Origin: an uncultured Myxococcaceae bacterium | Lineage (GTDB): Bacteria; Myxococcota_A; Polyangia; Polyangiales; Ga0077539 | Assembly (NCBI GenBank): GCA_945952225.1 | Contig: CAMFHP010000031.1 | Coordinates: 1-64,000 of the forward strand | DNA length: 64,000 bases | Direction: 5' to 3' | Shown here: piece after piece, positions 1-9,820 of the stretch | Layout: the number at the start of each line of letters is the position of its first letter | How positions within the stretch are numbered: position 1 is the first letter of the stretch | Position numbers and translations under genes: made by a program | Notes under the pieces: model-generated | The model's database searches: none | Seen by the model: only the letters and a program-made list of their open reading frames with translations | What the model was told of the DNA's origin: nothing

Positions 1-158
1 CATCCCGGCAGCACCTCCGGAGGCCGTGCCGACATTCCGGGAGCACCTCGGGAGGCCCTGCCAGCATCCCGGCAGCACCTCCGGAGGCCGTGCCGACATT
101 CCGGGAGCACCTCGGGAGGTCGTGCCGACATTCCGGGAGCACCTCCGGAGGCCGTACC
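1..158. repeat. Five tandem copies of a 32-bp repeat at the left edge
   Basis: Copies lie at 1-30 (cut by the window edge), 31-62, 63-94, 95-126 and 127-158. Two unit variants are visible: one carries CCTCCGGAGG, a perfect 10-bp palindrome, and the other CCTCGGGAGG. The first three copies alternate, which suggests a partly 64-bp higher-order unit. The period is not a multiple of three, so a reading frame through the array changes from copy to copy; coding is unlikely. There are no spacers between copies, so this is not a CRISPR array. It lies 31 bp beyond the stop codon of the (-) gene at 190-969 and probably continues to the left of the window. Confidence 0.9.
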
Positions 159-189
159 GGAAGGTTGGCAGGTGTTTCGGGGGGCGACG

Positions 190-969
190 TCAGCCCGTGG
201 GCTTGCCGGGGGTGCCGTTCTCGACCGCGGTGACGGCCTTCACGACGCGCTCGCGGTGGTCGGCGAGGAGGTGCTCGAAGGGCACGCGCAGGGCGGCGAC
301 CTGGTCGCGCGCGGGGCCGCTCGGCGTGAGTTCGAAGAGGGCGTCGAGCTGGTCGTGGGCGCTGTTGAACGCGACCACGCAGGCCGACCACGCGGCGCGG
401 ATCTGTCGCGAGCGCGGCGTCGTACGGTCTCCGTCGGTGTCGCGGAGCGCGGCTTCGAGGGCGTCGGTGGTCTCTTTCACGCGATCGAGGGTGGGGCCCA
501 GCTTGAGCCGCGCGATGTCGGCGGAGAGCGGCGCGGTGGCAGCGAGGCGCACCTGCGTGCGGCCGTGCTCGACCTCGGCGCGGTGGGTGAGGTTCGTCTG
601 GCCCGTTCCTTCGCCGAGGAGGAGCGCGGCGCGGGCGCGCACGGCGGCGGCCACCACGGAGGGGTCGTCGTCGGTGGCCTTCAGCGCGATCTCGGCGGCG
701 AGGCGCTCCTGCATGCGATCCCACGCGGCGTCGCGCTCGCCCGCGAGGCTCTGCCCGGCCAGCGCGCGCGCCAGATCGCCGATGGCCGACACCATGCGCA
801 CCTTCGCGAGCACCAGCGCGGGCACCTCGGTGATCGCGCCGTGAAGTTCCCCGGTCTTCGTGACCCAGGGCTTCACGTCGACGGTGCGCCACGCACCCTC
901 GGAGAGCTTCGCCTCGAAGCCCACGAACCCCTGCTCGCTGACCACACCGTAGCCGTTTGTCGTCGCCAT
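190..969 (-). CDS. Hypothetical protein, mostly helical, 259 aa
   Basis: I do not recognise this family. The start ATG at 969 is chosen because a GGGGGGAGA ribosome-binding stretch lies just upstream; a longer in-frame reading to 1041 has no such site. The first ~50 residues look like a small beta region with alternating hydrophobic residues and a Trp (GAWRTVDVKPW). The rest is Ala/Arg/Asp/Glu-rich and should be helical, perhaps coiled coil. No signal peptide or membrane segment is visible, so a cytoplasmic protein is most likely. It stands alone: the next gene on the same strand ends about 130 bp away and belongs to another operon, and the 32-bp repeat array follows its stop codon. Confidence 0.75.
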   Translation of the reverse strand: MATTNGYGVVSEQGFVGFEAKLSEGAWRTVDVKPWVTKTGELHGAITEVPALVLAKVRMVSAIGDLARALAGQSLAGERDAAWDRMQERLAAEIALKATDDDPSVVAAAVRARAALLLGEGTGQTNLTHRAEVEHGRTQVRLAATAPLSADIARLKLGPTLDRVKETTDALEAALRDTDGDRTTPRSRQIRAAWSACVVAFNSAHDQLDALFELTPSGPARDQVAALRVPFEHLLADHRERVVKAVTAVENGTPGKPTG

Positions 970-1097
970 GTTGTCTCCCCCCGCGCGCGGTTGTGAGAGG
1001 GCGCGCGGTGCCGCCACCGTGCACCGGGCGAGGCGAGGCACGCAAGGGTGTGGGGCCCGTGCGCGGCGAAGATTTCATCGCCGGACGCGCGCGGGTG

Positions 1098-1469
1098 TCA
1101 CGGCCCGAGCAGCGCGCGCCACGGGATGATCGCGGGCCATACGAGCACGATGGCGGCGAAGCTCCCGGCGATGCCCCAGGGGATCTCGCGCACGCGCCCC
1201 GCACGGAGCCGCGGGAGGGCGTAGCGCGCGAGCCAGAGGGACTTGTAGACGACCTGGAGCAGCAGCACGAAGGCGAAGCGCTCGGGGCGCCAGAGCCCGA
1301 GGAGCGAGCACACCAGGATGCCCGTCCAGAGCGATCCTGCGAGCGTGCGCCAGCCCTCGCTCTCGTCGAAGCGGCCCTGCGCCGTGTCGCCGACGCCGAG
1401 CCACGTGGGCAGCGCCACGGGCACGAGGATCACGATGTTCGCCAGGTACGCGAGGGTGAGCGCGCTCAT
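1098..1469 (-). CDS. Small integral membrane protein, 123 aa
   Basis: Last gene of the inositol-lipid operon, 56 bp beyond the stop of the RND exporter gene. The protein starts MSALTLAYLANIVIL and has four likely membrane segments, near residues 4-24, 45-60, 66-80 and 98-118, joined by short loops (GDTAQGRFDESEGW and RLRAGRVREIPW). No family is recognised. The ATG at 1469 is the only plausible start after the preceding stop codon; its ribosome-binding site is weak, so readthrough coupling from the upstream gene is possible. Its position suggests an accessory role in membrane lipid handling, but that is guilt by association only. Confidence 0.7.
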   Translation of the reverse strand: MSALTLAYLANIVILVPVALPTWLGVGDTAQGRFDESEGWRTLAGSLWTGILVCSLLGLWRPERFAFVLLLQVVYKSLWLARYALPRLRAGRVREIPWGIAGSFAAIVLVWPAIIPWRALLGP

Positions 1470-1525
1470 GCGCCGTGCGATGCGCGAGGTGACGGGGGCG
1501 ATGCGCGCGGCGGTCGCGCCGACGG

Positions 1526-3988
1526 TCAGCGCGTGCGGCGGCGGTCGATCAGCACGAGGAGCGCGGACACGCCGAGCACGGCGGCGAGCACGCAGCACAC
1601 CTCGCCGATCACCGCCGCGAGGCCGAAGGAGTTGAGCGCGCGGTTCGCGCTCGTGAGCAGCGAGGCGTAGCCGAAGATGGTGGTGAGCGAGCACACCACG
1701 ATGGCGCCGCCAGTCTCGCGCACGGCGGCGTCGACGGGGTCGGCGGAGGTTCCGTCGTCGAGCTCCTGCGCGTAGCGGCGCACGACGTTGACCGCGTAGT
1801 CGACGCCGATGCCAAACGTGATCGGCAGCGCCACGAAGTTCAGGAAGTTCAGCCGCAGGTGGAGCACCGCGAGCGTGCCGACCATCCACGCGACGCCGGT
1901 GAGCAGCCCCGCCATCGTGAGCCCGCGCTCGCGCCACCGACGGAACGACAGCAGCACCAGCACCAGCGTCGCCGCGAAGGAAGCCAGCACGGCGCGCGGC
2001 CCGTCGTGCCAGATCGCGGCGATCATGTCGGCGTACACGGGGGCGCTTCCCACGACGAGGGCGCGGCCGCCGAGGGCGTCGCGGGCCTCGCGGATCGCGC
2101 CGGCCCAGGCCACGAGGTAGCGCCCATCCCAGATCGACGCGCCGGGCTTCTCTTCGACGAAGAGCAGCCGTCCGCGCGTGCCGTCGCGCTCGGTGAAGAG
2201 CGTCGCCACGTCGTCGGGAAGGTCCGCGTCGCCGAGGGCGCGAAGGTTCGCGGGCGGGAGCTGCGCGTCGATCTCGCGCTGCGTCTCGGCGTCGACGTGG
2301 GGACGCGCTTCGAGCAGCAGCCGTCGCAGGTCGGCGAGCACGGCGAGCTTCGCGGGCTGATCCTCGGGGAGCAGGTCGTCGAGGGTGCGCACGGGACCGT
2401 ACGGCGCTCCCCGCGCGCGGCGGGCCACGAGGGCGTCGCGCAGCGGGCGGACGTCTTCACGGCGCTCGACGAGCACGGCCACGGCGCTGCCCGACCCGGT
2501 GCGTCCCACGATGTCGCCCGCGAGCCCGTTGAGCTCGCTCGCGCGGTCGGTCTCGGCGCGCACCGACGTGAGCTGACGGAAGTCGTACTCCAACGGCCCG
2601 CGACGCACGGCCACCGCGCCGAGGCCCACGCCCGTGAGCGCGAGCATCACGGAAGCCCCCGCGAGGAGCCACGGCGCGCGGCGGGCCATGCGCGCGAAGG
2701 GGGCGCCGTAGGGGTTCGACTGCGCGTCGGAGGCGAGCGGCGGCAGCGGACGCCAGCGCTCCCACAGCGCCGCGAGCGGCGGAAGCACCAGCAGCGTGAG
2801 GGCCCAGCAGACCACCATGCCCACGCCGCCGATGATTCCGAAGTCGCGAAAGCCGCGGAAGTCGGTGATGACGAGCGATCCGTAGGCGAGCGAGGCCGCG
2901 AGCGAGGCGGTGAACGTTCCCGCCCAGGCGCCGTGGTGCGTGGCGGCGATGGCCTCGGGCACGGAGCGTCCCGCGCGGCGCTCTTCGAAGTAGCGCGCGA
3001 GCCACACGATGCCGGGGTTGATCCCGTTGCCGATCACGATGCTGCCGAGAAAGGCCGTCGAGGTGTTGAGGTGGTCGACGGAGAGCCGCGCGAACGCGAA
3101 GGTCACGAGCACGGGCACCGCGAGGGCGCCGCCGAGGAGGGGCACGGCGCGTCCGCGACGAAAGAGCCCCAGCACCGCGAGCACGCACAGCACGATGGTG
3201 AACACCGTGGCCATCACCAGCTCGCGCTCGATCGCGTCGTGCTCGATGAGCTGCACGAGCAGATCGCCCGCCACCTCGACGCGCAGGTCGGAGGCGTACT
3301 GCGTGGGGTGAGACTCCGCGAGCTCGCGGCGCACGCGCGCGATGAGGGCCCCGGCGTGTTCGGCGTCGCCCGCGCCCACGTCGGTGCGCATGAAGATCGC
3401 GAGGTGGCGACGGTTCGCGTGCACGAAGAAGCCATTGTGAAAGCCCTGGCGCTCCGTGGCCTCGCGGAGCTGCGTGCGGGCGCGGCGGGCCAGCGCGCGC
3501 GGGTCTTCGGGCGGATCGTCGAGGTTCACGTAGCCCGGCGTGGCCGAGCGGCGCTCCCAGTCGAGGCGCGCCTGGAGGTCGTCGCGCAGGCGGGTGAGGT
3601 CGGCGAGCGGGGCGTAGAGCGCGCCGTGGTCTCGCACGAAGTGTTGCCAGGTGCGCACGTTCCACTCGACGCGGCGGAGGCGGAGCGAGGGTGGGAGCGC
3701 TTCGAGGCGCGCGGCCATCGCGGTGGCCCAGCGCTCCATGGCGTCGAGGTCGTTCGAGGTCGCGACGAGGGTGAGCGTCGAGAGGCCGCCCACGCGCTGC
3801 TCGCCGCGGTGCAGGTCGCGCACGCTCGGGGCCGTGACGGGGAGGAGTTCGACCCAGTCGCTGCGCAGTCCGAGGCGCGCGGCGAGGGGCGCGCTCACGA
3901 GGGCCAGCGCGAGGGCCGCGGCGGCGAACCATGCGGCGCGGGTGTGTTGCAGCCGCGCGAGGCGCGCGAAGAGGGCGTCGGCGTTCAC
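1526..3988 (-). CDS. RND/MMPL-family lipid exporter, 820 aa
   Basis: Large membrane transporter of the RND superfamily (MMPL/HpnN-like), expected in the inner membrane and using the proton gradient to move hydrophobic substrates. It has the usual internal duplication: one membrane helix near residue 15-35, a large soluble loop, a bundle of about five helices (including SIVIGNGINPGIVWLARYFEERR-type helix-turn sequences), then a second helix, loop and bundle with FGIGVDYAVNVVRRY, the typical conserved helix-4 region. The GTG start at 3988 overlaps the TGA of the upstream PAP2 gene by 4 bp and has a GGAG site 5-6 bases upstream, so translation is coupled. Placed last but one in a lipid-synthesis operon, it most likely moves the lipid made there; the substrate is inference. 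Confidence 0.85.
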   Translation of the reverse strand: MNADALFARLARLQHTRAAWFAAAALALALVSAPLAARLGLRSDWVELLPVTAPSVRDLHRGEQRVGGLSTLTLVATSNDLDAMERWATAMAARLEALPPSLRLRRVEWNVRTWQHFVRDHGALYAPLADLTRLRDDLQARLDWERRSATPGYVNLDDPPEDPRALARRARTQLREATERQGFHNGFFVHANRRHLAIFMRTDVGAGDAEHAGALIARVRRELAESHPTQYASDLRVEVAGDLLVQLIEHDAIERELVMATVFTIVLCVLAVLGLFRRGRAVPLLGGALAVPVLVTFAFARLSVDHLNTSTAFLGSIVIGNGINPGIVWLARYFEERRAGRSVPEAIAATHHGAWAGTFTASLAASLAYGSLVITDFRGFRDFGIIGGVGMVVCWALTLLVLPPLAALWERWRPLPPLASDAQSNPYGAPFARMARRAPWLLAGASVMLALTGVGLGAVAVRRGPLEYDFRQLTSVRAETDRASELNGLAGDIVGRTGSGSAVAVLVERREDVRPLRDALVARRARGAPYGPVRTLDDLLPEDQPAKLAVLADLRRLLLEARPHVDAETQREIDAQLPPANLRALGDADLPDDVATLFTERDGTRGRLLFVEEKPGASIWDGRYLVAWAGAIREARDALGGRALVVGSAPVYADMIAAIWHDGPRAVLASFAATLVLVLLSFRRWRERGLTMAGLLTGVAWMVGTLAVLHLRLNFLNFVALPITFGIGVDYAVNVVRRYAQELDDGTSADPVDAAVRETGGAIVVCSLTTIFGYASLLTSANRALNSFGLAAVIGEVCCVLAAVLGVSALLVLIDRRRTR

Positions 3989-4905
3989 GGCGACTCCAAG
4001 GGGGCGCGCGCGAACACGCGGCGCAGCGAGGCCGTGATGACGGCGGTGTAGGTGAGTCCGAGGAGCACGTCGACGCCCCAGTGGTGGTCGAGCCACACGG
4101 CGGCGACGACCATCGTCGCGGCGTAGGCGAGCGAGAGCGCGCGCAGCGGACGCGAGAAGAAGGGCCACGCTTCGAGCGCGATGAGCGCGGGGTACGCCAC
4201 GTGGAGCGAGGGCACCGCGCCGAACACGTCGTTCGAGCGGCCGTAGAAGCCGTGGAAGTACGCGGTGCCGAGCATCGCGTCGACGCGCGCGAGGTTGGGT
4301 CCCTCGCTCGCGCGCGCCGCGAGGTCGACGACGCAGCCGTGCGCGTGGAAGTACCAGGGCGGCGCCGCGGGGAAGACGTGGTACGTGACGAAGCCCGCGA
4401 GGTTGAGCAGAAAGAAGGCCCACGCGAAGCGCTGGAGCCGCACGAAATCGCGGAAGTACAGCAGCACCGCCGTGGCGATCACGGCGTAGATGAACGTGCC
4501 GTAGGGCACGGCGAAGAGGGCGTCGAGGGCGGGCGTCGGGTGGCGCTGGATCCAGTCGTGGAGCGTGGCCGCGCGGCCCTGCGCGTCGGTGTAGCCGAAG
4601 AGGGACGACTCGACCGCGCGGAGGTCGCAGAGGTGCACGCGCTCGGGCGAGAGTCCGACGTTCTTCACGAAGCGCATCGCGTCGTAGAGGAGCGCCACGA
4701 GGCCGAGGGGATAGAGGCCGGTGTAGAGGCGACGCGAGGCGGGCGATGCGAAGGCCAGCGCGGGCACGAGGGCCATGAGGGCGAGCACCTCCCAGCGCAC
4801 CTCGCCGCGCGAGAGGAGCCACAGGCCCCAGAGCTCGAAGGGCGCGGTGCCGAGCCAGGGCCAGAGGCGCTGCCAGCGCGTGCGGGGTGTCAGGGGAGCT
4901 TCCAC
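3985..4905 (-). CDS. PAP2-type (Aur1/IPC-synthase-like) phosphotransferase, 306 aa
   Basis: Polytopic membrane protein of the PAP2 superfamily, closest by motif to Aur1-type inositolphosphotransferases (PAP2_3). GAVPSLH ends at His235, followed by HHxxxD with His275 and Asp279; these form the two-histidine phosphotransfer site. Aur1-type enzymes move phospho-inositol from phosphatidylinositol to ceramide, while ordinary PAP2 members are phosphatases. The Aur1-like GAxPSLH form and the inositol phosphate synthase in the same operon favour the transferase. About six membrane segments are visible. The GTG start at 4905 overlaps the aminotransferase stop by 16 bp; a later start would remove the first helix. 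A plain lipid phosphatase remains possible. Confidence 0.8.
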   Translation of the reverse strand: MEAPLTPRTRWQRLWPWLGTAPFELWGLWLLSRGEVRWEVLALMALVPALAFASPASRRLYTGLYPLGLVALLYDAMRFVKNVGLSPERVHLCDLRAVESSLFGYTDAQGRAATLHDWIQRHPTPALDALFAVPYGTFIYAVIATAVLLYFRDFVRLQRFAWAFFLLNLAGFVTYHVFPAAPPWYFHAHGCVVDLAARASEGPNLARVDAMLGTAYFHGFYGRSNDVFGAVPSLHVAYPALIALEAWPFFSRPLRALSLAYAATMVVAAVWLDHHWGVDVLLGLTYTAVITASLRRVFARAPLESP

Positions 4906-6263
4906 AGCCCGGTGCTCGCGGCGTGGTCGAAGACCTCGCGGAGGATGCCCGCGGCGTTGCGCGCCGTGGCGACGTCGAGGGTGAGCGCGGGCTGGAGGCG
5001 CACGCGCGGGGCGTAGGTCATGGCGAAGAGTCCGCGGCGCACGCAGTCGTCGAAGAGGGCGCGCGTGGCGGTGGGTGACAGCGGCGCGCGGGTGGCGCGG
5101 TCGCGCACGAGCTCGATGGCGAGGAACATTCCGCGGCCCCGCACCTCGGCGACGAAGGGGTATCGCTCGGTGAAGGGTTCGAGCTCGCGGAGGAGCGCCG
5201 CGCCCACGACGCGTGCGTTCTCGACGAGGCCCTCGCGGTCGATGGCACGGAGCGCGGCGAGTCCGGCGGCGGCGCCGAGGGGGTTGCCGCCGTAGCTCGA
5301 CGACGACCCCGAGGGCGCGGACCAGGGCTTCGCCTGCGCGATCTCGTCGGTGGTGAGCAGGCCGCTGAGGGGAAAGCCTCCGCCGAAGGCCTTGCCGAGC
5401 GTCACGATGTCGGGCGTGACGCCCGCGTGCTCGACGCCCCAGTAGGTGCCGGTGCGTCCGAAGCCCGTGATCATCTCGTCGGCGATGAGCAGCGCGCCGA
5501 GCTCCTTCGCGAGCGCGGCGATCTCGCGGAGCCACGCGTCGGGCGGAATCACATTGCCCGCGGTGCCCTGCATGGGCTCGACGATCACCGCGGCGACCGC
5601 GCCCGCGGTGGAGGCCCGGAGCTGCTGCCGCGCGACGTCGACGCACGCGAGGCCGCAGGTGTCGGCCTTGAGCTTCAACGGACAGCGGAAGCAGTCGGCG
5701 TAGGGCACGAGGTGCGAGCCGGGCACCATGGGTCCGAGGCCGTGTTTGAAGGTCGATCCCATGAGCGAGAGGGCGCCGTGGGTCTTGCCGTGAAAGCCGC
5801 CCCAGAAGCTCACGAGCTCGGTGCGTCCCGTGTGGCACTTCGCGAGTCGCAGCGCGCTCTCGACGGCCTCGGCGCCGCCCGAGTAGAGCTGCAACCGACG
5901 GAGCTTCTTCGCGGGCGCGCGCTGCTCGACGTGCTCCGCGAGGGCGACGCGCGCCTCGGAGGTGAACGACCCCACGGAGGCCCGCGCCACCTGCTGCTGA
6001 ATGGCCTCGACCACCGCGGGGTGCGCGTGGCCGAGCGCGTTCACGCCGATGCCGCCGATGAGGTCGAGAAAGGTGTTGCCGTCGACGTCGGTGACGGCGC
6101 TTCCGCGGGCGTGGTCGACGGCGACGCCGGCCATCACCGCGTAGCCCTGGAGGCCCGGTGCGATCACCGCGTCTTCGCGCGCGCGGAGGGCGGCGCTGCG
6201 CGGGCCGGGGATGGCGGTCACGAGCGACGGACGCTGGTCGGGCGGGTGCGAGGGCGCGCTCAC
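4890..6263 (-). CDS. Class III PLP-dependent aminotransferase, 457 aa
   Basis: Full-length class III (acetylornithine/GABA/GSA-type) aminotransferase, fold type I. The PLP lysine is Lys291 in LGKAFGGG; the preceding ADEMITGFGRTG segment carries the Asp that binds the pyridine nitrogen, and YSGGAEAVESAL the phosphate-binding loop. A Cys-rich loop (CFRCPLKLKADTCGLAC) is present, as in many enzymes of this class. It overlaps the upstream CDP-alcohol transferase gene by ATGA, so both are made together. Its context with inositol phosphate synthase and an Idh/MocA-type dehydrogenase suggests a cyclitol ketone as substrate, as in aminocyclitol biosynthesis; this is inference, and amino-acid-type or polyamine substrates cannot be excluded. 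Confidence 0.88.
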   Translation of the reverse strand: MSAPSHPPDQRPSLVTAIPGPRSAALRAREDAVIAPGLQGYAVMAGVAVDHARGSAVTDVDGNTFLDLIGGIGVNALGHAHPAVVEAIQQQVARASVGSFTSEARVALAEHVEQRAPAKKLRRLQLYSGGAEAVESALRLAKCHTGRTELVSFWGGFHGKTHGALSLMGSTFKHGLGPMVPGSHLVPYADCFRCPLKLKADTCGLACVDVARQQLRASTAGAVAAVIVEPMQGTAGNVIPPDAWLREIAALAKELGALLIADEMITGFGRTGTYWGVEHAGVTPDIVTLGKAFGGGFPLSGLLTTDEIAQAKPWSAPSGSSSSYGGNPLGAAAGLAALRAIDREGLVENARVVGAALLRELEPFTERYPFVAEVRGRGMFLAIELVRDRATRAPLSPTATRALFDDCVRRGLFAMTYAPRVRLQPALTLDVATARNAAGILREVFDHAASTGLWKLP

Positions 6264-7465
6264 GACGCGCGCTCCGCGGTGGCAGAGAAGACGAATCGAC
6301 GGTGCATCGGGAAGTTCCAGAGGAGGCTCACCGCGACGGCCACGAGGGCGCGGGCGGCGAGGTAGGGGACGCCGAGGCGCTGCGCGAGCGCGTACTCGCC
6401 GAGGGTGTTGAGCCCGAGGCTCGCGGCCGACACCACGGCGTAGCGCGCGGCCTGCGAGGCCACGGACGCGCCGCGCGCGGAGAACACCCAGCGCCTAGAG
6501 AGGGTGAAGTTGGTGAGCGCGCCCGCCGACGCGCCGAGGGCCGTGGCCGCGGCGGGGCTCCATCGCGCGAGCTCGACGGCGGCGGTCATCACGGCGAAAT
6601 CGGTGACGGTCGCGACGAGCGCGCCGAGCTGGTGGCGCGCGAGCGTGGCGCCCGTGCCCTCACGCGACGTGGGCGCGTTCGTGGGCGCCGGGGGTGACGG
6701 ACGATCGCGGTCGGTGAGCGCCCTGCGGAGCGCGCCGAGCCTTCGCACGGTGTCGACGTTCGAGAGCGCGGCGACGAGCGCGAGGGACGCGAGCGTGGGC
6801 GCTTCTCCCCACACGGGCGCGAGTCCGTGGTGTGCGGCGGCCCATCGCGCGAGGGGCGTGAGCGCGACGCCCGCGAGGAGGTACACCGCGCGCTCGGGGC
6901 GTCGCATGGAGCCCCGCGGAACCTCCACACGCTGCGCTTCGGCCTTGGCCGACACGTAGCTGGTCATCACCGAGCCCACGAGCGCCGCGAGCGCGAGCGC
7001 GAGCCACGGGAGCGACGCGCGGTACCACACCGCGACGCCCGCGAGAAAGGTCAGCTCCTGGTAGCGATCGGCCACGGCGTCGAGGGCCTCGCCCGCTTCG
7101 GAGCCCGTGTCGGTGAGCCGCGCGACGAGCCCGTCGAGCCCGTCGCCGAGGGCCGCCGCGATGCCCAGGGCGCCCGCGAGTCCGAAGTGTCCCGTGGCGA
7201 GCGCGACGGCCGCGGCGAAGCCCAGCGCGAGGGCGCCGAGGGTGATCGCATCGGGGGTCGCACCGAGGCGTACGAGCGCGCGCGCCACGGGCTGGAGCAC
7301 CCAGTACGCGCCGTTCATCGTGCCCCTGCCGAGCAGCGCGCTGCCGCCGTCGCGCTCCACGCGGGCGAAGCGACGGGCGCCCTTCGTAAGCGACACCGCG
7401 GCGTACGCGAGCGCGCAGAGCGCCGCGAGGCCGAGCGTCGAGAGCGACCAGGCGACGTCGTTCAC
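6260..7465 (-). CDS. CDP-alcohol phosphatidyltransferase fused to a GtrA domain, 401 aa
   Basis: Residues ~45-270 form a CDP-alcohol phosphatidyltransferase. The catalytic signature DGx2ARx8Gx3Dx3D is complete, beginning at Asp111. This family joins a CDP-activated lipid to an alcohol or phospho-alcohol; with inositol-1-phosphate as acceptor the product is phosphatidylinositol phosphate. Residues ~280-398 form a GtrA-like domain of four helices with NFTLSRRWVF, a family linked to flipping of polyprenyl-linked sugars. Such a fusion could couple synthesis to transbilayer movement. The start ATG overlaps the stop of the upstream dehydrogenase (ATGA), and its own stop overlaps the aminotransferase start. 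Inositol phosphate as the acceptor is inferred from the operon, not from residues. Confidence 0.88.
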   Translation of the reverse strand: MNDVAWSLSTLGLAALCALAYAAVSLTKGARRFARVERDGGSALLGRGTMNGAYWVLQPVARALVRLGATPDAITLGALALGFAAAVALATGHFGLAGALGIAAALGDGLDGLVARLTDTGSEAGEALDAVADRYQELTFLAGVAVWYRASLPWLALALAALVGSVMTSYVSAKAEAQRVEVPRGSMRRPERAVYLLAGVALTPLARWAAAHHGLAPVWGEAPTLASLALVAALSNVDTVRRLGALRRALTDRDRPSPPAPTNAPTSREGTGATLARHQLGALVATVTDFAVMTAAVELARWSPAAATALGASAGALTNFTLSRRWVFSARGASVASQAARYAVVSAASLGLNTLGEYALAQRLGVPYLAARALVAVAVSLLWNFPMHRRFVFSATAERAS

Positions 7466-8535
7466 GGCGCGGCCATCGCGCCGAGGGAGACCTCACGCCC
7501 GCGGGCCTCGGCGGAGGTGTACGCGGCGTTGATGAGCTCGACGCAGCGCAGGGCTTCGAGGGCCTCTTCGTTGCGGGTGTCGCCGCGGAGCACGGCGTCG
7601 GCGAAGCGCTGCTGGAGCGCGCGAAACCAGGCCGTGTGCGAGGCGTCCATCCAGTGCGACGAGACGCGCGTGCGGGTGGTCTCCCAGCCGTCGCCCGAGG
7701 GGGATTTCACCGACAGCTCGATGTCGTCGTCTTCGACGCGGATGGCGCCGTGCGAGCCCTGGAGCGTGTAGATCACCTTGCGCACGCCGGCGGTCCACGT
7801 GAGGTGCGCCGTGGCCACGCCGCGGTCGAAGGAGACCGAGCACGCGAGGTTGTCTTCCGTGTCCCAGCGACCGAGGTTCCACGCGCGGGCCGACACGGCG
7901 CGGGGCGGTCCCTTGAGCCAGTCGAAGGCCAGGTAGAACGTGTGGCTGCCGTGGTCCATCGCGATGCCGCCGCCGGCCCATCGCCGCTCGCGCCGCCAGT
8001 CGGGACGAAACTCGGGAACGCCCTTCGCGTGCGTGCTCCGGAACGTGTGCAGCGTGACGAGCCCCACCTCGCCGATGAGCCCCGCGTCGAGCATGCGCCG
8101 CACCTCGCGCACCACCGGCGCGTGCTTGTAGTTGTGCGACGGAAAGAGCACCCGCCCCGCGCGCGCCGCGTGATCGAGGAGCGAGCGCGCCTCGGCCACC
8201 GTGGGCGTGAGGGGCTTCTCGCACAGCACATGGAGCCCCGCGTCGAGGGCGTCGTGCGCGATGGCCGCGTGTTCCGAGGGCGGCGTGGCGACGTCGACAA
8301 AATCGAGGGCGCCCGCCTCGGCGTCGAGCATGGCGCGGTGGTCTTCGTAGACGCGCACACCGGGGATCTGCCGCTGCGCGAGGGCGCGCCGCGCGGGCAC
8401 GGGGTCGGCCACGGCGGTGATCTCGAAGCGCGCGCCGTGGTCCGTCGCGTCGGCGTCGGGCGAGAGGTAGGCGGGGGCGTGTCCCCGTTCGGCGATGAAG
8501 CCGTAGCCCACGAGGGCGCCGCGGAGGGTGCGCAT
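7462..8535 (-). CDS. Gfo/Idh/MocA-family NAD(P)-dependent oxidoreductase, 357 aa
   Basis: Rossmann N-terminus begins directly (GALVGYGFIAERGHAPAY); CEKPLT near residue 107 is the EKP signature of the family, where Lys helps catalysis. The C-terminal alpha/beta domain carries GGGIAMDHGSHTFY, whose Asp/His pair is the usual catalytic position. Family members oxidise or reduce sugar and cyclitol hydroxyls, including inositol 2-dehydrogenases. The gene starts 4 bp after the stop of inositol-1-phosphate synthase and overlaps the next gene by 4 bp. Inositol or inositol phosphate as substrate is an inference from this coupling; it would produce an inosose for the aminotransferase two genes downstream. 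Confidence 0.87.
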   Translation of the reverse strand: MRTLRGALVGYGFIAERGHAPAYLSPDADATDHGARFEITAVADPVPARRALAQRQIPGVRVYEDHRAMLDAEAGALDFVDVATPPSEHAAIAHDALDAGLHVLCEKPLTPTVAEARSLLDHAARAGRVLFPSHNYKHAPVVREVRRMLDAGLIGEVGLVTLHTFRSTHAKGVPEFRPDWRRERRWAGGGIAMDHGSHTFYLAFDWLKGPPRAVSARAWNLGRWDTEDNLACSVSFDRGVATAHLTWTAGVRKVIYTLQGSHGAIRVEDDDIELSVKSPSGDGWETTRTRVSSHWMDASHTAWFRALQQRFADAVLRGDTRNEEALEALRCVELINAAYTSAEARGREVSLGAMAAP

Positions 8536-8539
8536 GGGC

Positions 8540-9820
<1,281 letters not shown>

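Noticed and set aside
1-158. CRISPR array
   Set aside because: Units are directly abutting with no spacers and no cas genes are near.
26-844. Protein made of repeated TFREHL-like units through the 32-bp array
   Set aside because: The period is not a multiple of three, the frame continues as antisense of the gene at 190-969, and no ribosome site is present.
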